64,000 bases of DNA, taken from contig NZ_CP015750.1 of assembly GCF_001742185.1 (NCBI RefSeq), positions 2,852,001 to 2,916,000 of the forward strand. The letters run 5' to 3'. Under the pieces are notes generated by a model. That model saw only the letters and a list, made by a program, of their open reading frames with translations, searched no databases and had not been told where the DNA came from. Positions 9,463 to 20,233 of this stretch are shown one piece after another. Source of the stretch: Pectobacterium wasabiae CFBP 3304. Lineage in GTDB: Bacteria; Pseudomonadota; Gammaproteobacteria; Enterobacterales; Enterobacteriaceae. Numbering within the stretch: position 1 is the first letter of the stretch; every line of letters starts with the position of its first letter. The position numbers and the translations under genes were made by a program.

Positions 9463-10029
9463 ATGTACGATCGCTATCAAGGGTTGATCTTTGATATGGA
9501 TGGCACCCTACTCGATACGGAACCTACGCACCATAAAGCGTGGGATCTGGTGCTTGCCCGATATGGTATGAGTTATGATGCCGGTGCCATGACAGCATTG
9601 AACGGCTCGCCTACCTGGCGTATTGCGCAGCGTATTATTGAAAGTCATCAGGCTGATATTGATCCTATCCAACTGGCCGCGGAAAAAACGGCTGTTGTTG
9701 AGGAAATGCTGCTGGATACTGTACAACCGCTACCGCTGATTGATGTTGTTAAACATTACCGCGGACGGCGTCCTATGGCGGTTGGCACGGGCAGCACGCA
9801 TGGAATGGCTGACAGATTGCTAACGCATTTGGGTCTGCATAATTATTTTGATGCGATTGTCGGGGCAGACGATGTCACGCAGCATAAGCCGTTTCCCGAT
9901 ACTTTTCTGCGTTGTGCCGTGTTGATTTCTGTCGCACCGGAACACTGTATCGTGTTTGAAGATGCTGATTACGGTATTGAAGCTGCTAAGCGGGCTAATA
10001 TGGCTGTGGTTGACGTCCGTAAACTGTGA
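9463..10029 (+). CDS. yqaB: HAD-family sugar phosphatase, probable fructose-1-phosphatase
   Basis: The 188-residue protein is a haloacid dehalogenase-type phosphatase close to E. coli YqaB, which acts on fructose-1-phosphate and related sugar phosphates. Motif I DMDGT is at residues 11-15 with nucleophile Asp11; the serine/threonine motif is VGTGST; motif III-IV region is KPFPDTFL and VFEDADYGIEAA. I chose the second of two adjacent ATGs because GGAG then lies five bases away. The stop overlaps the GTG of yqaA (GTGA), so the two are translationally coupled. Confidence 0.93.
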   Translation: MYDRYQGLIFDMDGTLLDTEPTHHKAWDLVLARYGMSYDAGAMTALNGSPTWRIAQRIIESHQADIDPIQLAAEKTAVVEEMLLDTVQPLPLIDVVKHYRGRRPMAVGTGSTHGMADRLLTHLGLHNYFDAIVGADDVTQHKPFPDTFLRCAVLISVAPEHCIVFEDADYGIEAAKRANMAVVDVRKL

Positions 10030-10454
10030 GTGAATTCTGGGCCGTTTTTTCTCTTTTCTGGAGTAGCCTGCTCAGTGCAACACTATTGCCAGGTAGCTCG
10101 GAAGTACTGCTGGTGACATTATTGTTGGCTGACAGCGCAAAACCTTATCTGTTGATCATAGTGGCAACGATAGGAAATACGTTGGGTGGGTTAACAAATA
10201 TTTTTATAGGGCGCTTACTCCCTCAGCCAAAACAACAAGCTGGGCATACTATGGCCATGCGCTGGTTACAGCGCTATGGCTGTGCTGCGCTGTTATTTAG
10301 CTGGGTGCCGGTAGTAGGCGATTTATTGTGCGTGTTAGCGGGTTGGTTACGTATGCCCTGGGTGAAATCGGCGGTTTTTATCGGTATTGGAAAAGCGCTG
10401 CGGTATATCGTATTGGTAGGTATAACGTTACAGGGGATGGCGTGGTGGTCTTAG
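10026..10454 (+). CDS. yqaA: YqaA family inner-membrane protein
   Basis: The 142-residue protein has about four hydrophobic segments and resembles E. coli YqaA, a small membrane protein distantly related to the DedA/VTT family. The family segment LLPGSSEVLLVTLL is at about residues 21-34 and VPVVGDLLCVLAGWLRM near 97-113. No biochemical activity is known. The GTG start overlaps the yqaB stop by four bases. Order yqaB-yqaA-gshA is as in E. coli. Confidence 0.92.
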   Translation: MSEFWAVFSLFWSSLLSATLLPGSSEVLLVTLLLADSAKPYLLIIVATIGNTLGGLTNIFIGRLLPQPKQQAGHTMAMRWLQRYGCAALLFSWVPVVGDLLCVLAGWLRMPWVKSAVFIGIGKALRYIVLVGITLQGMAWWS

Positions 10455-10521
10455 CCAGATCGCAATGCGAACTGGTGAGTACTGCTGAGTTTCAATTATG
10501 CTTACAACCATTACATTTTAA

Positions 10522-12090
<1,569 letters not shown>

Positions 12091-12098
12091 AAAGAAAA

Positions 12099-12117
12099 GG
12101 CCACAGGAACTGTGGCC
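12099..12117. other. Hairpin between gshA and luxS
   Basis: GGCCACAG and CTGTGGCC form a perfect 8-bp stem around GAA just after the gshA stop. There is an A-rich run before it and no T-run after it, so it looks more like a minus-strand terminator or an mRNA-stabilising hairpin than a plus-strand terminator. Confidence 0.5.
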
Positions 12118-12243
12118 AAATAAACATCTCTAATAGGGATGATGATAATAAATGCGCGTCTTTCAGTAAGTCAGACTCGCATAAAAAGGAAAAGTTTCCC
12201 GGAAACGAGAAAAAATAAATTTTTTCTATGAGGAGGTGGCATT

Positions 12244-12759
12244 ATGCCGTTACTAGATAGCTTTACCGTTGACCATACTCGTATGGCCGCACCCGCCGTT
12301 CGGGTCGCTAAAACCATGAAAACCCCTCATGGCGACAATATCACTGTATTTGATCTGCGCTTCTGTCGCCCGAACATCGAAGTCATGCCAGAGCGTGGAA
12401 TTCATACGCTAGAGCACCTATTTGCTGGCTTTATGCGGGATCATTTAAATGGTGATGGCGTTGAAATTATCGATATTTCTCCGATGGGATGCCGTACTGG
12501 TTTCTACATGAGCCTGATTGGCACGCCGGATGAGCAACGTGTTGCCGACTCTTGGAAAGCGGCAATGGCGGACGTTCTGAAAGTGACCGATCAGCGTAAA
12601 ATCCCTGAGCTGAATGAATACCAGTGCGGCACCTATGATATGCATTCACTGGAAGAAGCGCAGGAAATCGCTCAGCATATTTTGGATCACAATATTGGCA
12701 TTAACCAAAATGACGATCTGGCGTTGCCGAAAGACAAGTTAGCTGAGCTGCATATCTAG
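12244..12759 (+). CDS. luxS: S-ribosylhomocysteine lyase (autoinducer-2 synthase)
   Basis: The 171-residue metalloenzyme cleaves S-ribosylhomocysteine to homocysteine and the precursor of autoinducer 2, as part of the activated methyl cycle. The HTLEH motif gives metal ligands His54 and His58 with Glu57 catalytic; Cys83 is the other catalytic residue and Cys128 the third metal ligand. AGGAGG lies seven bases before the ATG. It follows gshA as in E. coli, but its other neighbour here is ypjD instead of emrB. Confidence 0.98.
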   Translation: MPLLDSFTVDHTRMAAPAVRVAKTMKTPHGDNITVFDLRFCRPNIEVMPERGIHTLEHLFAGFMRDHLNGDGVEIIDISPMGCRTGFYMSLIGTPDEQRVADSWKAAMADVLKVTDQRKIPELNEYQCGTYDMHSLEEAQEIAQHILDHNIGINQNDDLALPKDKLAELHI

Positions 12760-12778
12760 TTTGTTGGATAGGTGCAGA

Positions 12779-12812
12779 TAAAAAAGAGAGCCGAAAGTGG
12801 GCTCTCTTTTTT
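12779..12812. terminator. Bidirectional terminator between luxS and ypjD
   Basis: AAAAAGAGAGCC pairs with GGCTCTCTTTTTT (with the loop GAAAGT), giving T-runs on both strands. It serves the convergent luxS and ypjD. Confidence 0.9.
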
Positions 12813-12828
12813 CTGCATATTAAGAATG

Positions 12829-13623
12829 TCAGACTGCGAGAAAGTGCTGTATAACCCGGCTACCAAAGTAGGAAAGCGTCAGCATCAGTGCACCGAGCAG
12901 GCTGAACCAGACGACGCGCCGACCTCGCCATCCCTCATGGTAATGTCCCCAGAGCAACAGAATATAGATGAACCAGGCAAATAGTGAGAACACCGCCTTG
13001 TGCAGGTTCTCTTTATTGTCGATCAGGTCGTCCATATAGAACAAGCCAGTACAAAGCGTCAGCGTGAGCAGGATGACGCCAATCTGCGTGATGTGAAACA
13101 TCTTCCGTTCAATGCCCATCAACGGCGGCATATCAGCGGCAAACCCTAGCTTCTTGTTCTTGAGCAGATAATCAAGCCAGGCAAGCTGGAGCGCATAAAG
13201 TGCTGCAATCAGCAAGGTTGCATAGGAAAAAAGCGCCAGGCCGATATGGATCATCAAACCCGGCGATGCTTCCAGATGCGTAATAAATTCACTCGGCATG
13301 AAGCTGGCAAAGGCCAGATTGATCAGCGCGAATGTGTAGACGATGGGGAGAATAAACCAGCCGCGATCGCGCGCTGCGACAATCGTCATAACGGTACAGA
13401 TGATGAGGCTGACCAGCGAACCGATATTCAGCAGGCTAAGATTTTGTCCCACCTGAACATCAAAAATGCGTTGATAGAGCGCCACCGCATGGCAGATTAG
13501 CGCAGCGCTGGCCGAGAGCATTGCCAGCCGACGATATGCACTGTTCTTGCGCAGCAGACTGGGGATAATCAGTCCGAGGCTGAGTGTGTAGGCGACAAGC
13601 GCCACAATAGCGAAAACAGACAT
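12829..13623 (-). CDS. ypjD: CcsA-family inner-membrane protein YpjD
   Basis: The 264-residue protein has about eight hydrophobic segments and belongs to the cytochrome c assembly CcsA/ResC-like family, closest to E. coli YpjD. It was once linked to magnesium or cobalt transport mutants (CorE in Salmonella), but a haem-handling role is only inferred from the family. No clear ribosome site precedes the ATG at 13623. It is divergent from ffh with a 168-bp gap, the same pairing as in E. coli. Confidence 0.88.
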   Translation of the reverse strand: MSVFAIVALVAYTLSLGLIIPSLLRKNSAYRRLAMLSASAALICHAVALYQRIFDVQVGQNLSLLNIGSLVSLIICTVMTIVAARDRGWFILPIVYTFALINLAFASFMPSEFITHLEASPGLMIHIGLALFSYATLLIAALYALQLAWLDYLLKNKKLGFAADMPPLMGIERKMFHITQIGVILLTLTLCTGLFYMDDLIDNKENLHKAVFSLFAWFIYILLLWGHYHEGWRGRRVVWFSLLGALMLTLSYFGSRVIQHFLAV

Positions 13624-13713
13624 ACGAATAGGTTATTAAATATCAACTAGGTAAAATAAAGAATCAGTATAGCGTTAGTCGTCGTGGGCACCAACAGTTC
13701 TCCGTCAGCAGCG

Positions 13714-13742
13714 CTGAGATCGTTCTCGCTTTTGTGTATAAT
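13714..13742 (+). promoter_or_regulatory. Probable ffh promoter
   Basis: TATAAT (13737-13742) lies 17 bp after CTGAGA (13714-13719), about 50 bp before the ffh start. The -35 is a weak match. Confidence 0.5.
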
Positions 13743-13791
13743 CCCTTCTATTCGTGTCGCGCTGCGGCCTGTCTTACGTTGAGCATGAGAT

Positions 13792-15153
13792 ATGTTTGAA
13801 AATTTAACCGATCGACTCTCGCGCACATTGCGCAATATCAGCGGCCGCGGGCGGTTGACTGAAGAAAACATTAAAGAAACGCTGCGTGAAGTGCGGATGG
13901 CATTGCTGGAAGCAGACGTCGCGTTACCCGTGGTGCGTGATTTTATCAATCGTGTAAAAGAACGCGCTGTTGGGCATGAGGTCAACAAAAGTCTGACGCC
14001 GGGGCAAGAGTTCGTCAAGATTGTTAAAAATGAACTCGTCAGCGCAATGGGCGAAATTAACGCCGAACTAAATCTCGCTGCTCAGCCGCCTGCGGTGGTC
14101 CTGATGGCCGGCCTGCAAGGTGCGGGTAAAACGACCAGCGTGGGCAAGTTGGGAAAATTCCTGCGCGAAAAGCAAAAGAAAAAAGTGCTTGTGGTGTCTG
14201 CCGACGTTTATCGCCCTGCGGCGATTAAACAGTTGGAAACGCTGGCACAGCAGGTGGGCGTCGATTTCTTCCCGTCTGATGCACAAGAGAAGCCGCTTGC
14301 TATCGTAGAACGTGCATTACAACACGCTAAGCTGAAATTCTACGATGTCTTATTGGTTGATACCGCCGGTCGTCTCCACGTCGATGAGGCGATGATGGAC
14401 GAAATCAAACAGGTTCATGCGGCAATTAAGCCGGTTGAAACGCTGTTTGTTGTTGATGCCATGACGGGGCAGGATGCGGCGAATACGGCAAAAGCCTTTA
14501 ATGAAGCGTTGCCGCTGACTGGGGTTATCCTCACCAAGATTGATGGTGATGCCCGCGGTGGTGCGGCGTTGTCTATCCGCCATATTACTGGCAAGCCGAT
14601 TAAATTCCTCGGCGTCGGTGAAAAAACTGAAGCGTTGGAACCGTTCTACCCCGATCGTGTTGCATCACGCATTCTTGGTATGGGCGATGTGCTTTCTCTG
14701 ATTGAAGATATTGAAAGCAAGGTTGACCGTACACAGGCGGAGAAGCTGGCCCAAAAGCTGAAGAAGGGTGACGGGTTCGATTTGACCGATTTCCTGGACC
14801 AGCTTAAGCAGATGCGCAATATGGGCGGCATGGCGAGCATGATGAGTAAAATGCCCGGCATGGGGCAACTGCCTGATAATGTTAAATCACAAATGGATGA
14901 CAAGGTGCTAGTGCGTATGGAGGCGATCATTAATTCGATGACGCGTCAGGAGCGTGCCAAACCTGAGATTATTAAAGGATCGCGTAAACGCCGTATCGCG
15001 CAGGGTTCCGGCATGCAGGTACAGGACGTTAACCGTCTTCTGAAACAATTCGATGATATGCAACGAATGATGAAGAAGATGAAAAACGGCGGCCTGGCGA
15101 AAATGATGCGCGGTATGAAAGGGATGATGCCACCTGGATTCCCGGGGCGTTAA
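13792..15153 (+). CDS. ffh: Signal recognition particle protein Ffh
   Basis: The 453-residue GTPase binds 4.5S RNA and signal sequences and delivers nascent membrane proteins to FtsY. The N domain is followed by the G domain with GLQGAGKTT at about residues 105-113, DTAGR near 190 and TKIDGDARGGAAL near 246. The methionine-rich M domain (MRNMGGMASMMSKMPGMG) runs from about 330 and ends MKGMMPPGF. It sits just before the rpsP operon, as in E. coli. Confidence 0.97.
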   Translation: MFENLTDRLSRTLRNISGRGRLTEENIKETLREVRMALLEADVALPVVRDFINRVKERAVGHEVNKSLTPGQEFVKIVKNELVSAMGEINAELNLAAQPPAVVLMAGLQGAGKTTSVGKLGKFLREKQKKKVLVVSADVYRPAAIKQLETLAQQVGVDFFPSDAQEKPLAIVERALQHAKLKFYDVLLVDTAGRLHVDEAMMDEIKQVHAAIKPVETLFVVDAMTGQDAANTAKAFNEALPLTGVILTKIDGDARGGAALSIRHITGKPIKFLGVGEKTEALEPFYPDRVASRILGMGDVLSLIEDIESKVDRTQAEKLAQKLKKGDGFDLTDFLDQLKQMRNMGGMASMMSKMPGMGQLPDNVKSQMDDKVLVRMEAIINSMTRQERAKPEIIKGSRKRRIAQGSGMQVQDVNRLLKQFDDMQRMMKKMKNGGLAKMMRGMKGMMPPGFPGR

Positions 15154-15205
15154 TCACCGAAATCGATGGTGTAGAGAAACTCTTGGTGTGATTATACGCT
15201 TTAGA

Positions 15206-15233
15206 TTGCTTTTTGCGCCAAAATGAGTAAAAT
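15206..15233 (+). promoter_or_regulatory. Probable promoter of the rpsP-rimM-trmD-rplS operon
   Basis: TTGCTT (15206-15211) and TAAAAT (15228-15233) are 16 bp apart, about 75 bp before rpsP. Confidence 0.5.
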
Positions 15234-15256
15234 TTTCGGGCTTTTTATATGACATA

Positions 15257-15290
15257 CTGGGCTCCGTTCCTCGATGGGGCCCAGTTGTTT
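15257..15290 (+). terminator. Attenuator-like hairpin in the rpsP leader
   Basis: CTGGGCTCC and GGGGCCCAG form a 9-bp stem (one G-T pair) around a ten-base loop, followed by TTGTTTT, 20 bp before the rpsP ATG. The E. coli operon is known to have a similar partial terminator ahead of its first gene, so a role in limiting transcription is plausible. Confidence 0.6.
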
Positions 15291-15310
15291 TATTCACTAA
15301 AGAGGATGTT

Positions 15311-15559
15311 ATGGTAACAATTCGTTTGGCACGTGGCGGCGCAAAAAAACGCCCCTTCTATCAAGTAGTCGTGACCGATAGCCGCAATGCGCGTGATGGT
15401 CGTTTCATCGAGCGCGTAGGTTTCTTCAACCCAATCGCATCTGGTCAAGCAGAAGCCCTGCGTCTGGATCTGGACCGTATCGAGCATTGGGTTGGTCTGG
15501 GTGCAACTGTGTCTGATCGCGTATCTTCGCTGATCAAAGACGCTAAAAAAGCAGCATAA
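15311..15559 (+). CDS. rpsP: 30S ribosomal protein S16
   Basis: The 82-residue S16 ([20 protein letters not shown]) is an early 16S-binding protein needed for 30S assembly. Length and sequence match E. coli. GAGG lies before the ATG. First gene of the operon rpsP-rimM-trmD-rplS. Confidence 0.98.
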   Translation: MVTIRLARGGAKKRPFYQVVVTDSRNARDGRFIERVGFFNPIASGQAEALRLDLDRIEHWVGLGATVSDRVSSLIKDAKKAA

Positions 15560-15577
15560 TCTGTTGCGGTGGTGATA

Positions 15578-16126
15578 ATGAGCAATCAACTTAGCCCAAA
15601 ACCTCCCGTTAACCCGATTGTGATGGGGAAAATTGGGTCGGCGTATGGCATCCGAGGTTGGCTCAGAGTGTTTTCATCCACCGAAGATGCCGATAGCATT
15701 TTTGATTATCAACCTTGGTTCATCCAAAGTAAAAGCGGTTGGCAGCTTGTCGAGATTGAAGGCTGGAAGTATCACAATCAGGACCTGATCATTAAAGTGA
15801 AAGGAGCTGATGACCGTGATGCGGCTAATTTACTGACCAATTGTGAAATTGTCGTAGATTCGTCACAACTGCCCGATCTGGGCGAAGGTGATTATTACTG
15901 GAAGGATCTTATTGGCTGTCAGGTCGTAACCGTAACCGGTTATGAGTTGGGTAAAATCATCGATATGATGGAAACTGGCTCGAACGATGTGATGGTGATA
16001 AAAGCTAACCTGAAAGATGCCTTCGGGGTCAAGGAGCGGCTGGTTCCGTTCCTCACCGAACAGGTTGTTAAGCGCGTCGACCTTTCTGCTCAAACTGTTG
16101 AAGTAGATTGGGACCCTGGTTTTTGA
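15578..16126 (+). CDS. rimM: Ribosome maturation factor RimM
   Basis: The 182-residue protein assists maturation of the 30S head and binds S19. It has an N-terminal RimM barrel domain ([20 protein letters not shown] at about residues 13-32) and a C-terminal PRC-barrel domain ([14 protein letters not shown] near 104-117), ending VEVDWDPGF. Two GTG codons at 15569 and 15572 are in frame, but the ATG at 15578 gives the same start as E. coli (MSxQL). It begins 18 bp after rpsP. Confidence 0.96.
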   Translation: MSNQLSPKPPVNPIVMGKIGSAYGIRGWLRVFSSTEDADSIFDYQPWFIQSKSGWQLVEIEGWKYHNQDLIIKVKGADDRDAANLLTNCEIVVDSSQLPDLGEGDYYWKDLIGCQVVTVTGYELGKIIDMMETGSNDVMVIKANLKDAFGVKERLVPFLTEQVVKRVDLSAQTVEVDWDPGF

Positions 16127-16164
16127 ACTCTGAATCGACAAGTAGTACCCAGCGGAACGAAACT

Positions 16165-16920
16165 ATGTGGATTGGGGTGATTAGCCTGTTTCCAGAGATG
16201 TTCCGGGCAATTACTGATTACGGAGTCACTGGCCGGGCAGTTAAAAATGGCCTGCTGAACGTACAGTATTGGAGTCCTCGTGACTTCACTTACGATCGGC
16301 ATCGCACCGTGGATGACCGGCCTTATGGCGGTGGTCCCGGAATGCTGATGATGGTGCAACCTTTACGGGATGCGATCCACGCAGCAAAAGCAGCGGCAGG
16401 TGAAGGCGCGAGAGTGATTTATCTATCACCTCAGGGCCGTAAATTAGATCAGCAAGGCGTGCGTCAACTTGCTACAAACCAGAAGATGATTCTGGTCTGT
16501 GGACGGTACGAAGGGATTGATGAGCGCGTAATTAAAACCGAGATCGATGAAGAATGGTCGATAGGGGATTACGTACTCAGCGGTGGGGAACTGCCAGCGA
16601 TGGCCCTGATTGACTCCGTTGCCCGTTTTATACCGGGCGTTCTGGGGCATCAGGCTTCAGCAGAAGAAGATTCTTTTGCCGATGGATTGCTGGACTGTCC
16701 TCATTTCACTCGCCCTGAAATACTGGAAAGCATGGAGGTTCCGGCAGTGTTACTGTCTGGCAACCATGCGGAAATACGTCGCTGGCGATTGAAGCAGTCG
16801 CTGGGCCGAACCTGGCTTAGAAGACCTGAACTTCTGAAAAGCCTAGCTCTGACTGACGAGCAAATAAGGTTGCTGGCTGAATTTCAACGTGAATATCAGT
16901 CTGAGCAACGAGAGTATTAG
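16165..16920 (+). CDS. trmD: tRNA (guanine37-N1)-methyltransferase
   Basis: The 251-residue SPOUT-class enzyme methylates G37 of tRNAs using S-adenosylmethionine, preventing frameshifting. The trefoil-knot region shows [14 protein letters not shown] near residue 86, [13 protein letters not shown] near 110 and [15 protein letters not shown] near 132. I use the ATG at 16165 ([13 protein letters not shown]), the conserved start; a longer frame opens upstream but has no homologous residues. It lies 38 bp after rimM. Confidence 0.98.
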   Translation: MWIGVISLFPEMFRAITDYGVTGRAVKNGLLNVQYWSPRDFTYDRHRTVDDRPYGGGPGMLMMVQPLRDAIHAAKAAAGEGARVIYLSPQGRKLDQQGVRQLATNQKMILVCGRYEGIDERVIKTEIDEEWSIGDYVLSGGELPAMALIDSVARFIPGVLGHQASAEEDSFADGLLDCPHFTRPEILESMEVPAVLLSGNHAEIRRWRLKQSLGRTWLRRPELLKSLALTDEQIRLLAEFQREYQSEQREY

Positions 16921-16967
16921 ATGGTTACGCCGGTTTACCGTGCGAACCCAACTATCAGTTTACCTAG

Positions 16968-17330
<363 letters not shown>

Positions 17331-17372
17331 GATAGCGCTTTCGCAACATCCGAAAGTTGTTATTTTTCAAAT

Positions 17373-17400
17373 GCCTAGCGAATTCGCTAGGCTTTTTTTT
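17373..17400 (+). terminator. Terminator of the rpsP-rplS operon
   Basis: GCCTAGCG and CGCTAGGC form a perfect stem around AATT, followed by eight T residues. Confidence 0.93.
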
Positions 17401-17515
17401 GTCTCAATCGCAGCAAAGTGGCGGCAGAGAATTGCATAGAGGCATCACTTTCTGCTGAGATATAAACGCCGTGATTAAGGTTCATTCTTCAAATATCGAC
17501 TACCTTGGTAGCAGA

Positions 17516-17539
17516 AAGCCCACCAAACTTGGTGGGCTT
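17516..17539 (-). terminator. Hairpin after the methyltransferase gene
   Basis: AAGCCCACC and GGTGGGCTT form a perfect stem in the stretch 17401-17690, which has no gene. On the minus strand a short TTTC follows, so it could end the leftward methyltransferase transcript 150 bp away. Weak as a terminator. Confidence 0.45.
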
Positions 17540-17690
17540 AGTTTTCCCTGGTGCCATCATTATTGTTTGAATTTCAGTACTATGATGACATTAGGTGTGG
17601 TTATTTTATAAACGTTTATACAGATCAATTTTCTAATATTGATCGGTTATGGCGATCAAATATCGCATTGATGCCATTTTTCCACCCTAT

Positions 17691-18629
17691 TCATAACGGT
17701 TTGTTAGCGATGACCGTTGGGTACATGTGCATATGGTCGTTAATAAACTGAATATCTGTAAATCCGGCCCGCTCTAATTGTGACTGTGTTTGTTTGTGGG
17801 TGCGAAATGCGGTCCATGTTGCGCCAATAATGCGTGAAAAAAGTACATATTGGAGTGCTAGCAATTTCGGGTCGGCGTTTATCCATGGGGAGTCTTGCGA
17901 TTGCGTAGGAGGCGGTGTCATAAAGCTGGTTATTAGTGTTCCTCCTGGCTTCAGCCCAGAATAGAACACGCGGTAAAGTTCAGTGACTTTGTCATCATCT
18001 GGCTCATAGACATTGAGTCCGTTGCTGGTAATCACATCCGCTTGTTCTGCCAAATCAATTGTCCAGGCATCAGCAAGAACCAGCGATATCTGGCTTTCCA
18101 GCCCTTGCTGATTGGCAAGTTTGTAAGCTTCTTCCAGCGCCTGTTTATCCAGATCGATCCCGATTAATTTCGCATCTCGATGCCGCGTATAGTCCAGCAG
18201 TAATAAATCGGCCATGACGCCACAGGGAACGGATACCATGACAGCGTTGGGGCGCAAGAGTTCTTGAAGCAGGCGTTGGAATATGCTGAATCGTTCACGT
18301 GTCGCTAAAACGTTGGGTAAGCGTGTGTAGATGATTTCTTCGAGTGAATTGACATAGTGGGTTGGCTGATGTGTTATCACATTATGCGTCCAGTATGCAT
18401 TTAACCCATGGTGTTGTAGTAAAAATTGGCCTAACTCAAGGTGGGAGAAGTCATCCAGGAGTGCCAGTTGCTCCTCTATGGAAATACCGGGATGATCGCC
18501 AGACTCAATAATGTTGTTTTTTACTGCAGCAACCCGTTCATCATGGCTTTTCTTTGATGACGGATCGTGTGATAAGAGTCTTGGGCTGTTATTCGGCGAC
18601 AGGCTATGAGTCTTGTTTGGACCGGGCAT
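17691..18629 (-). CDS. Class I SAM-dependent methyltransferase, unknown substrate
   Basis: The 312-residue protein has a Rossmann-type methyltransferase core in its C-terminal half: motif I VSVPCGVMADLLLLDY, an acidic residue closing strand 2 (LIGIDLDKQALEEA), ADAW, and SNGLNVYEPDD followed by LKPGGTLITSF. The first 130 residues are a helical region with no domain I recognise. The ATG at 18629 has GGAG eight bases upstream; a TTG at 18650 is in frame but has no such site. It replaces, with the next two genes, the yfiR-yfiN-yfiB genes that adjoin rplS in E. coli. The substrate cannot be told from sequence. Confidence 0.75.
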   Translation of the reverse strand: MPGPNKTHSLSPNNSPRLLSHDPSSKKSHDERVAAVKNNIIESGDHPGISIEEQLALLDDFSHLELGQFLLQHHGLNAYWTHNVITHQPTHYVNSLEEIIYTRLPNVLATRERFSIFQRLLQELLRPNAVMVSVPCGVMADLLLLDYTRHRDAKLIGIDLDKQALEEAYKLANQQGLESQISLVLADAWTIDLAEQADVITSNGLNVYEPDDDKVTELYRVFYSGLKPGGTLITSFMTPPPTQSQDSPWINADPKLLALQYVLFSRIIGATWTAFRTHKQTQSQLERAGFTDIQFINDHMHMYPTVIANKPL

Positions 18630-18892
18630 GTGAGCACTCCATAATATCAATCGTTATCAGGGATGGTGGGGTCAGCTATCAGTGATATATGATTTTTTCG
18701 GTATTTCAGCGTTAGCCCATTAATAACTTAATGTGATTGTTTCATATGGGTGATAATAGAGATGAGGTGTGTCTGGCGTATTTCTGGGAGAGTATAAAAG
18801 TGAGTGGAATTGTTACCAGATGCGATGAACTCTAGCTTTTTGCCAGCTACGCTGCATATTCGTGTGGGTCATCACCAGTATTCAGGAGGATG

Positions 18893-19240
18893 TTAAGGCA
18901 GATTTTGTTGCCAGCGAGTTCGCAGTGTCTCTGCTGATTCTACGCCATCGCAACTGGCGGGGAAATTCTTCCCTGCTTTTCCCCATTCTTCCATGTTGCC
19001 TGCACGGCAAAAAGCTGACTGTCCGGCCTGATAACCGCGTAGGTAGGTTTCACGCTCGATCTGTGGATCACCAAACCATTCTTGTAAGGTACTATCGTCT
19101 TTCACAACCACGCCAGAGATTGCATCCTGATAGCCAGCTTCATACCAGAACCCTGACTCACTTTTAGCCGGTAGCGACGGTTCGTTGCTTTGGCACGCTG
19201 TCATTAAAAGAATTACAGCCAAGGCATAACTGTATTTCAT
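18893..19240 (-). CDS. yfiL: Small lipoprotein, YfiL-like (DUF2799 type)
   Basis: The 115-residue protein has a lipoprotein signal (MKYSYALAVILLMTAC, with the lipobox LMTAC and acylated Cys16). The mature part has EAGYQDAISGV, ETYLRGYQAGQSAFC and a conserved pair of cysteines, a pattern of short uncharacterised enterobacterial lipoproteins. The position between rplS and aroF is that of yfiL in E. coli, and the symbol rests on that plus resemblance. Two adjacent ATGs are possible (19243, 19240), with AAAGG upstream. Confidence 0.65.
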   Translation of the reverse strand: MKYSYALAVILLMTACQSNEPSLPAKSESGFWYEAGYQDAISGVVVKDDSTLQEWFGDPQIERETYLRGYQAGQSAFCRAGNMEEWGKAGKNFPASCDGVESAETLRTRWQQNLP

Positions 19241-19287
19241 CATCAAACCTTTAATATTTGCGGCCATCGGCCTGAACGAACACTCTA

Positions 19288-20004
19288 TTAGAGAATGCCT
19301 AGCTTTTCTTTCAGTAACTTGAGATAGCGGCGACTGACGGGAATGTGTTTTCCCGTATGTGTCAGCACTTCTGCTGCGCCATTCTCCATCAACTGGATCT
19401 CTTTCAGTTGCTCTGTGTTAACCATATATTGACGATGGCAGCGGACGAAAGGTGTTTTCTCTTCCAGCGTTTTTAGGGAAAGTTGGGTATAGCCCGATTG
19501 GCTGACGCCCACCACATGTACGCCGCTGAGTTCTGAACAAAGATACTCGACTTCCTCAATCTTGAGCAAAAAAATACGATTATGTCCGTTGCAGGGAATA
19601 TGGCGCAGCAAAGGTTCTGAAATTATCTGTACGTTTTTATTTACACTCGTGCCGCGACGTAAACGATTTAGCGTTTTACTCAGCCGCTGTGCATCCAGTG
19701 GTTTTAGTAAATAGTCAAAAGCATGCTCTTCGAATGCCCTCACCGCGTACTCATCATAGGCTGTTACGAAGACGACGTAAGGCATATTTTCTGGATCCAA
19801 CATGGCAACCAGCTCTAATCCGCTGACCTTTGGCATCTGTATATCCAGGAAAATCACATCCGGCTGCAGTCGGTGAATGGCCGGTATTGCCTCCAGCGCA
19901 TTGCTACATTGCGCAATGATGGTGATATCAGATTCATTTTCCAGTAGCAGGCTGAGCTCTTCGCGTGCCAACTGTTCGTCATCGATGATTATGGCTTTCA
20001 GCAT
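19288..20004 (-). CDS. btsR: LytTR-family response regulator, BtsR (YehT)-like
   Basis: The 238-residue protein has a receiver domain (Asp8, Asp9, phosphoacceptor Asp54 in FLDIQMP, and KPLD) and a C-terminal LytTR DNA-binding domain (RCHRQYMVNTEQL, VSRRYLKLLK). It closely resembles E. coli BtsR, which with the sensor kinase BtsS responds to pyruvate and activates btsT. No sensor kinase is next to it, unlike the E. coli btsSR pair. I use the ATG at 20004, which matches the E. coli N-terminus and has AAGGGG five bases upstream; an in-frame ATG at 20034 lacks a site. It is divergent from aroF. Confidence 0.85.
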   Translation of the reverse strand: MLKAIIIDDEQLAREELSLLLENESDITIIAQCSNALEAIPAIHRLQPDVIFLDIQMPKVSGLELVAMLDPENMPYVVFVTAYDEYAVRAFEEHAFDYLLKPLDAQRLSKTLNRLRRGTSVNKNVQIISEPLLRHIPCNGHNRIFLLKIEEVEYLCSELSGVHVVGVSQSGYTQLSLKTLEEKTPFVRCHRQYMVNTEQLKEIQLMENGAAEVLTHTGKHIPVSRRYLKLLKEKLGIL

Positions 20005-20114
20005 CCTTCCCCCTTGTTGACGTGATTCTATCATTATTCACGCTGGAGATAGGTATGGTTACATTGGGAAGCTATAGAGCATGCAGATATCGTTTTTCTG
20101 GCAATATTTAGGAT

Positions 20115-20132
20115 GGTAATTTTTTATTTACA
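20115..20132. promoter_or_regulatory. Probable TyrR box upstream of aroF
   Basis: GGTAAT-N6-TTTACA matches the TyrR consensus TGTAAA-N6-TTTACA in ten of twelve positions. A second half-site TGTAAA is at 20169-20174. Tyrosine-dependent repression of aroF-tyrA through TyrR is established in E. coli. Confidence 0.6.
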
Positions 20133-20141
20133 CTGGGTGGA

Positions 20142-20169
20142 TTGAAATCTTTACGGTTCGTGTTATGGT
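20142..20169 (+). promoter_or_regulatory. Probable aroF promoter
   Basis: TTGAAA (20142-20147) and TATGGT (20164-20169) are 16 bp apart, between the TyrR box and a TyrR half-site, about 65 bp before aroF. Confidence 0.5.
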
Positions 20170-20233
20170 GTAAACATCATACGTAGGTTGTCTAGACAAT
20201 CGCGAACAGACCGAACTTTTCAGGAATGGGATC

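Noticed and set aside
12099..12117. Hairpin after gshA as a plus-strand terminator
   Set aside because: No T-run follows on the plus strand, so I list it only as a hairpin.
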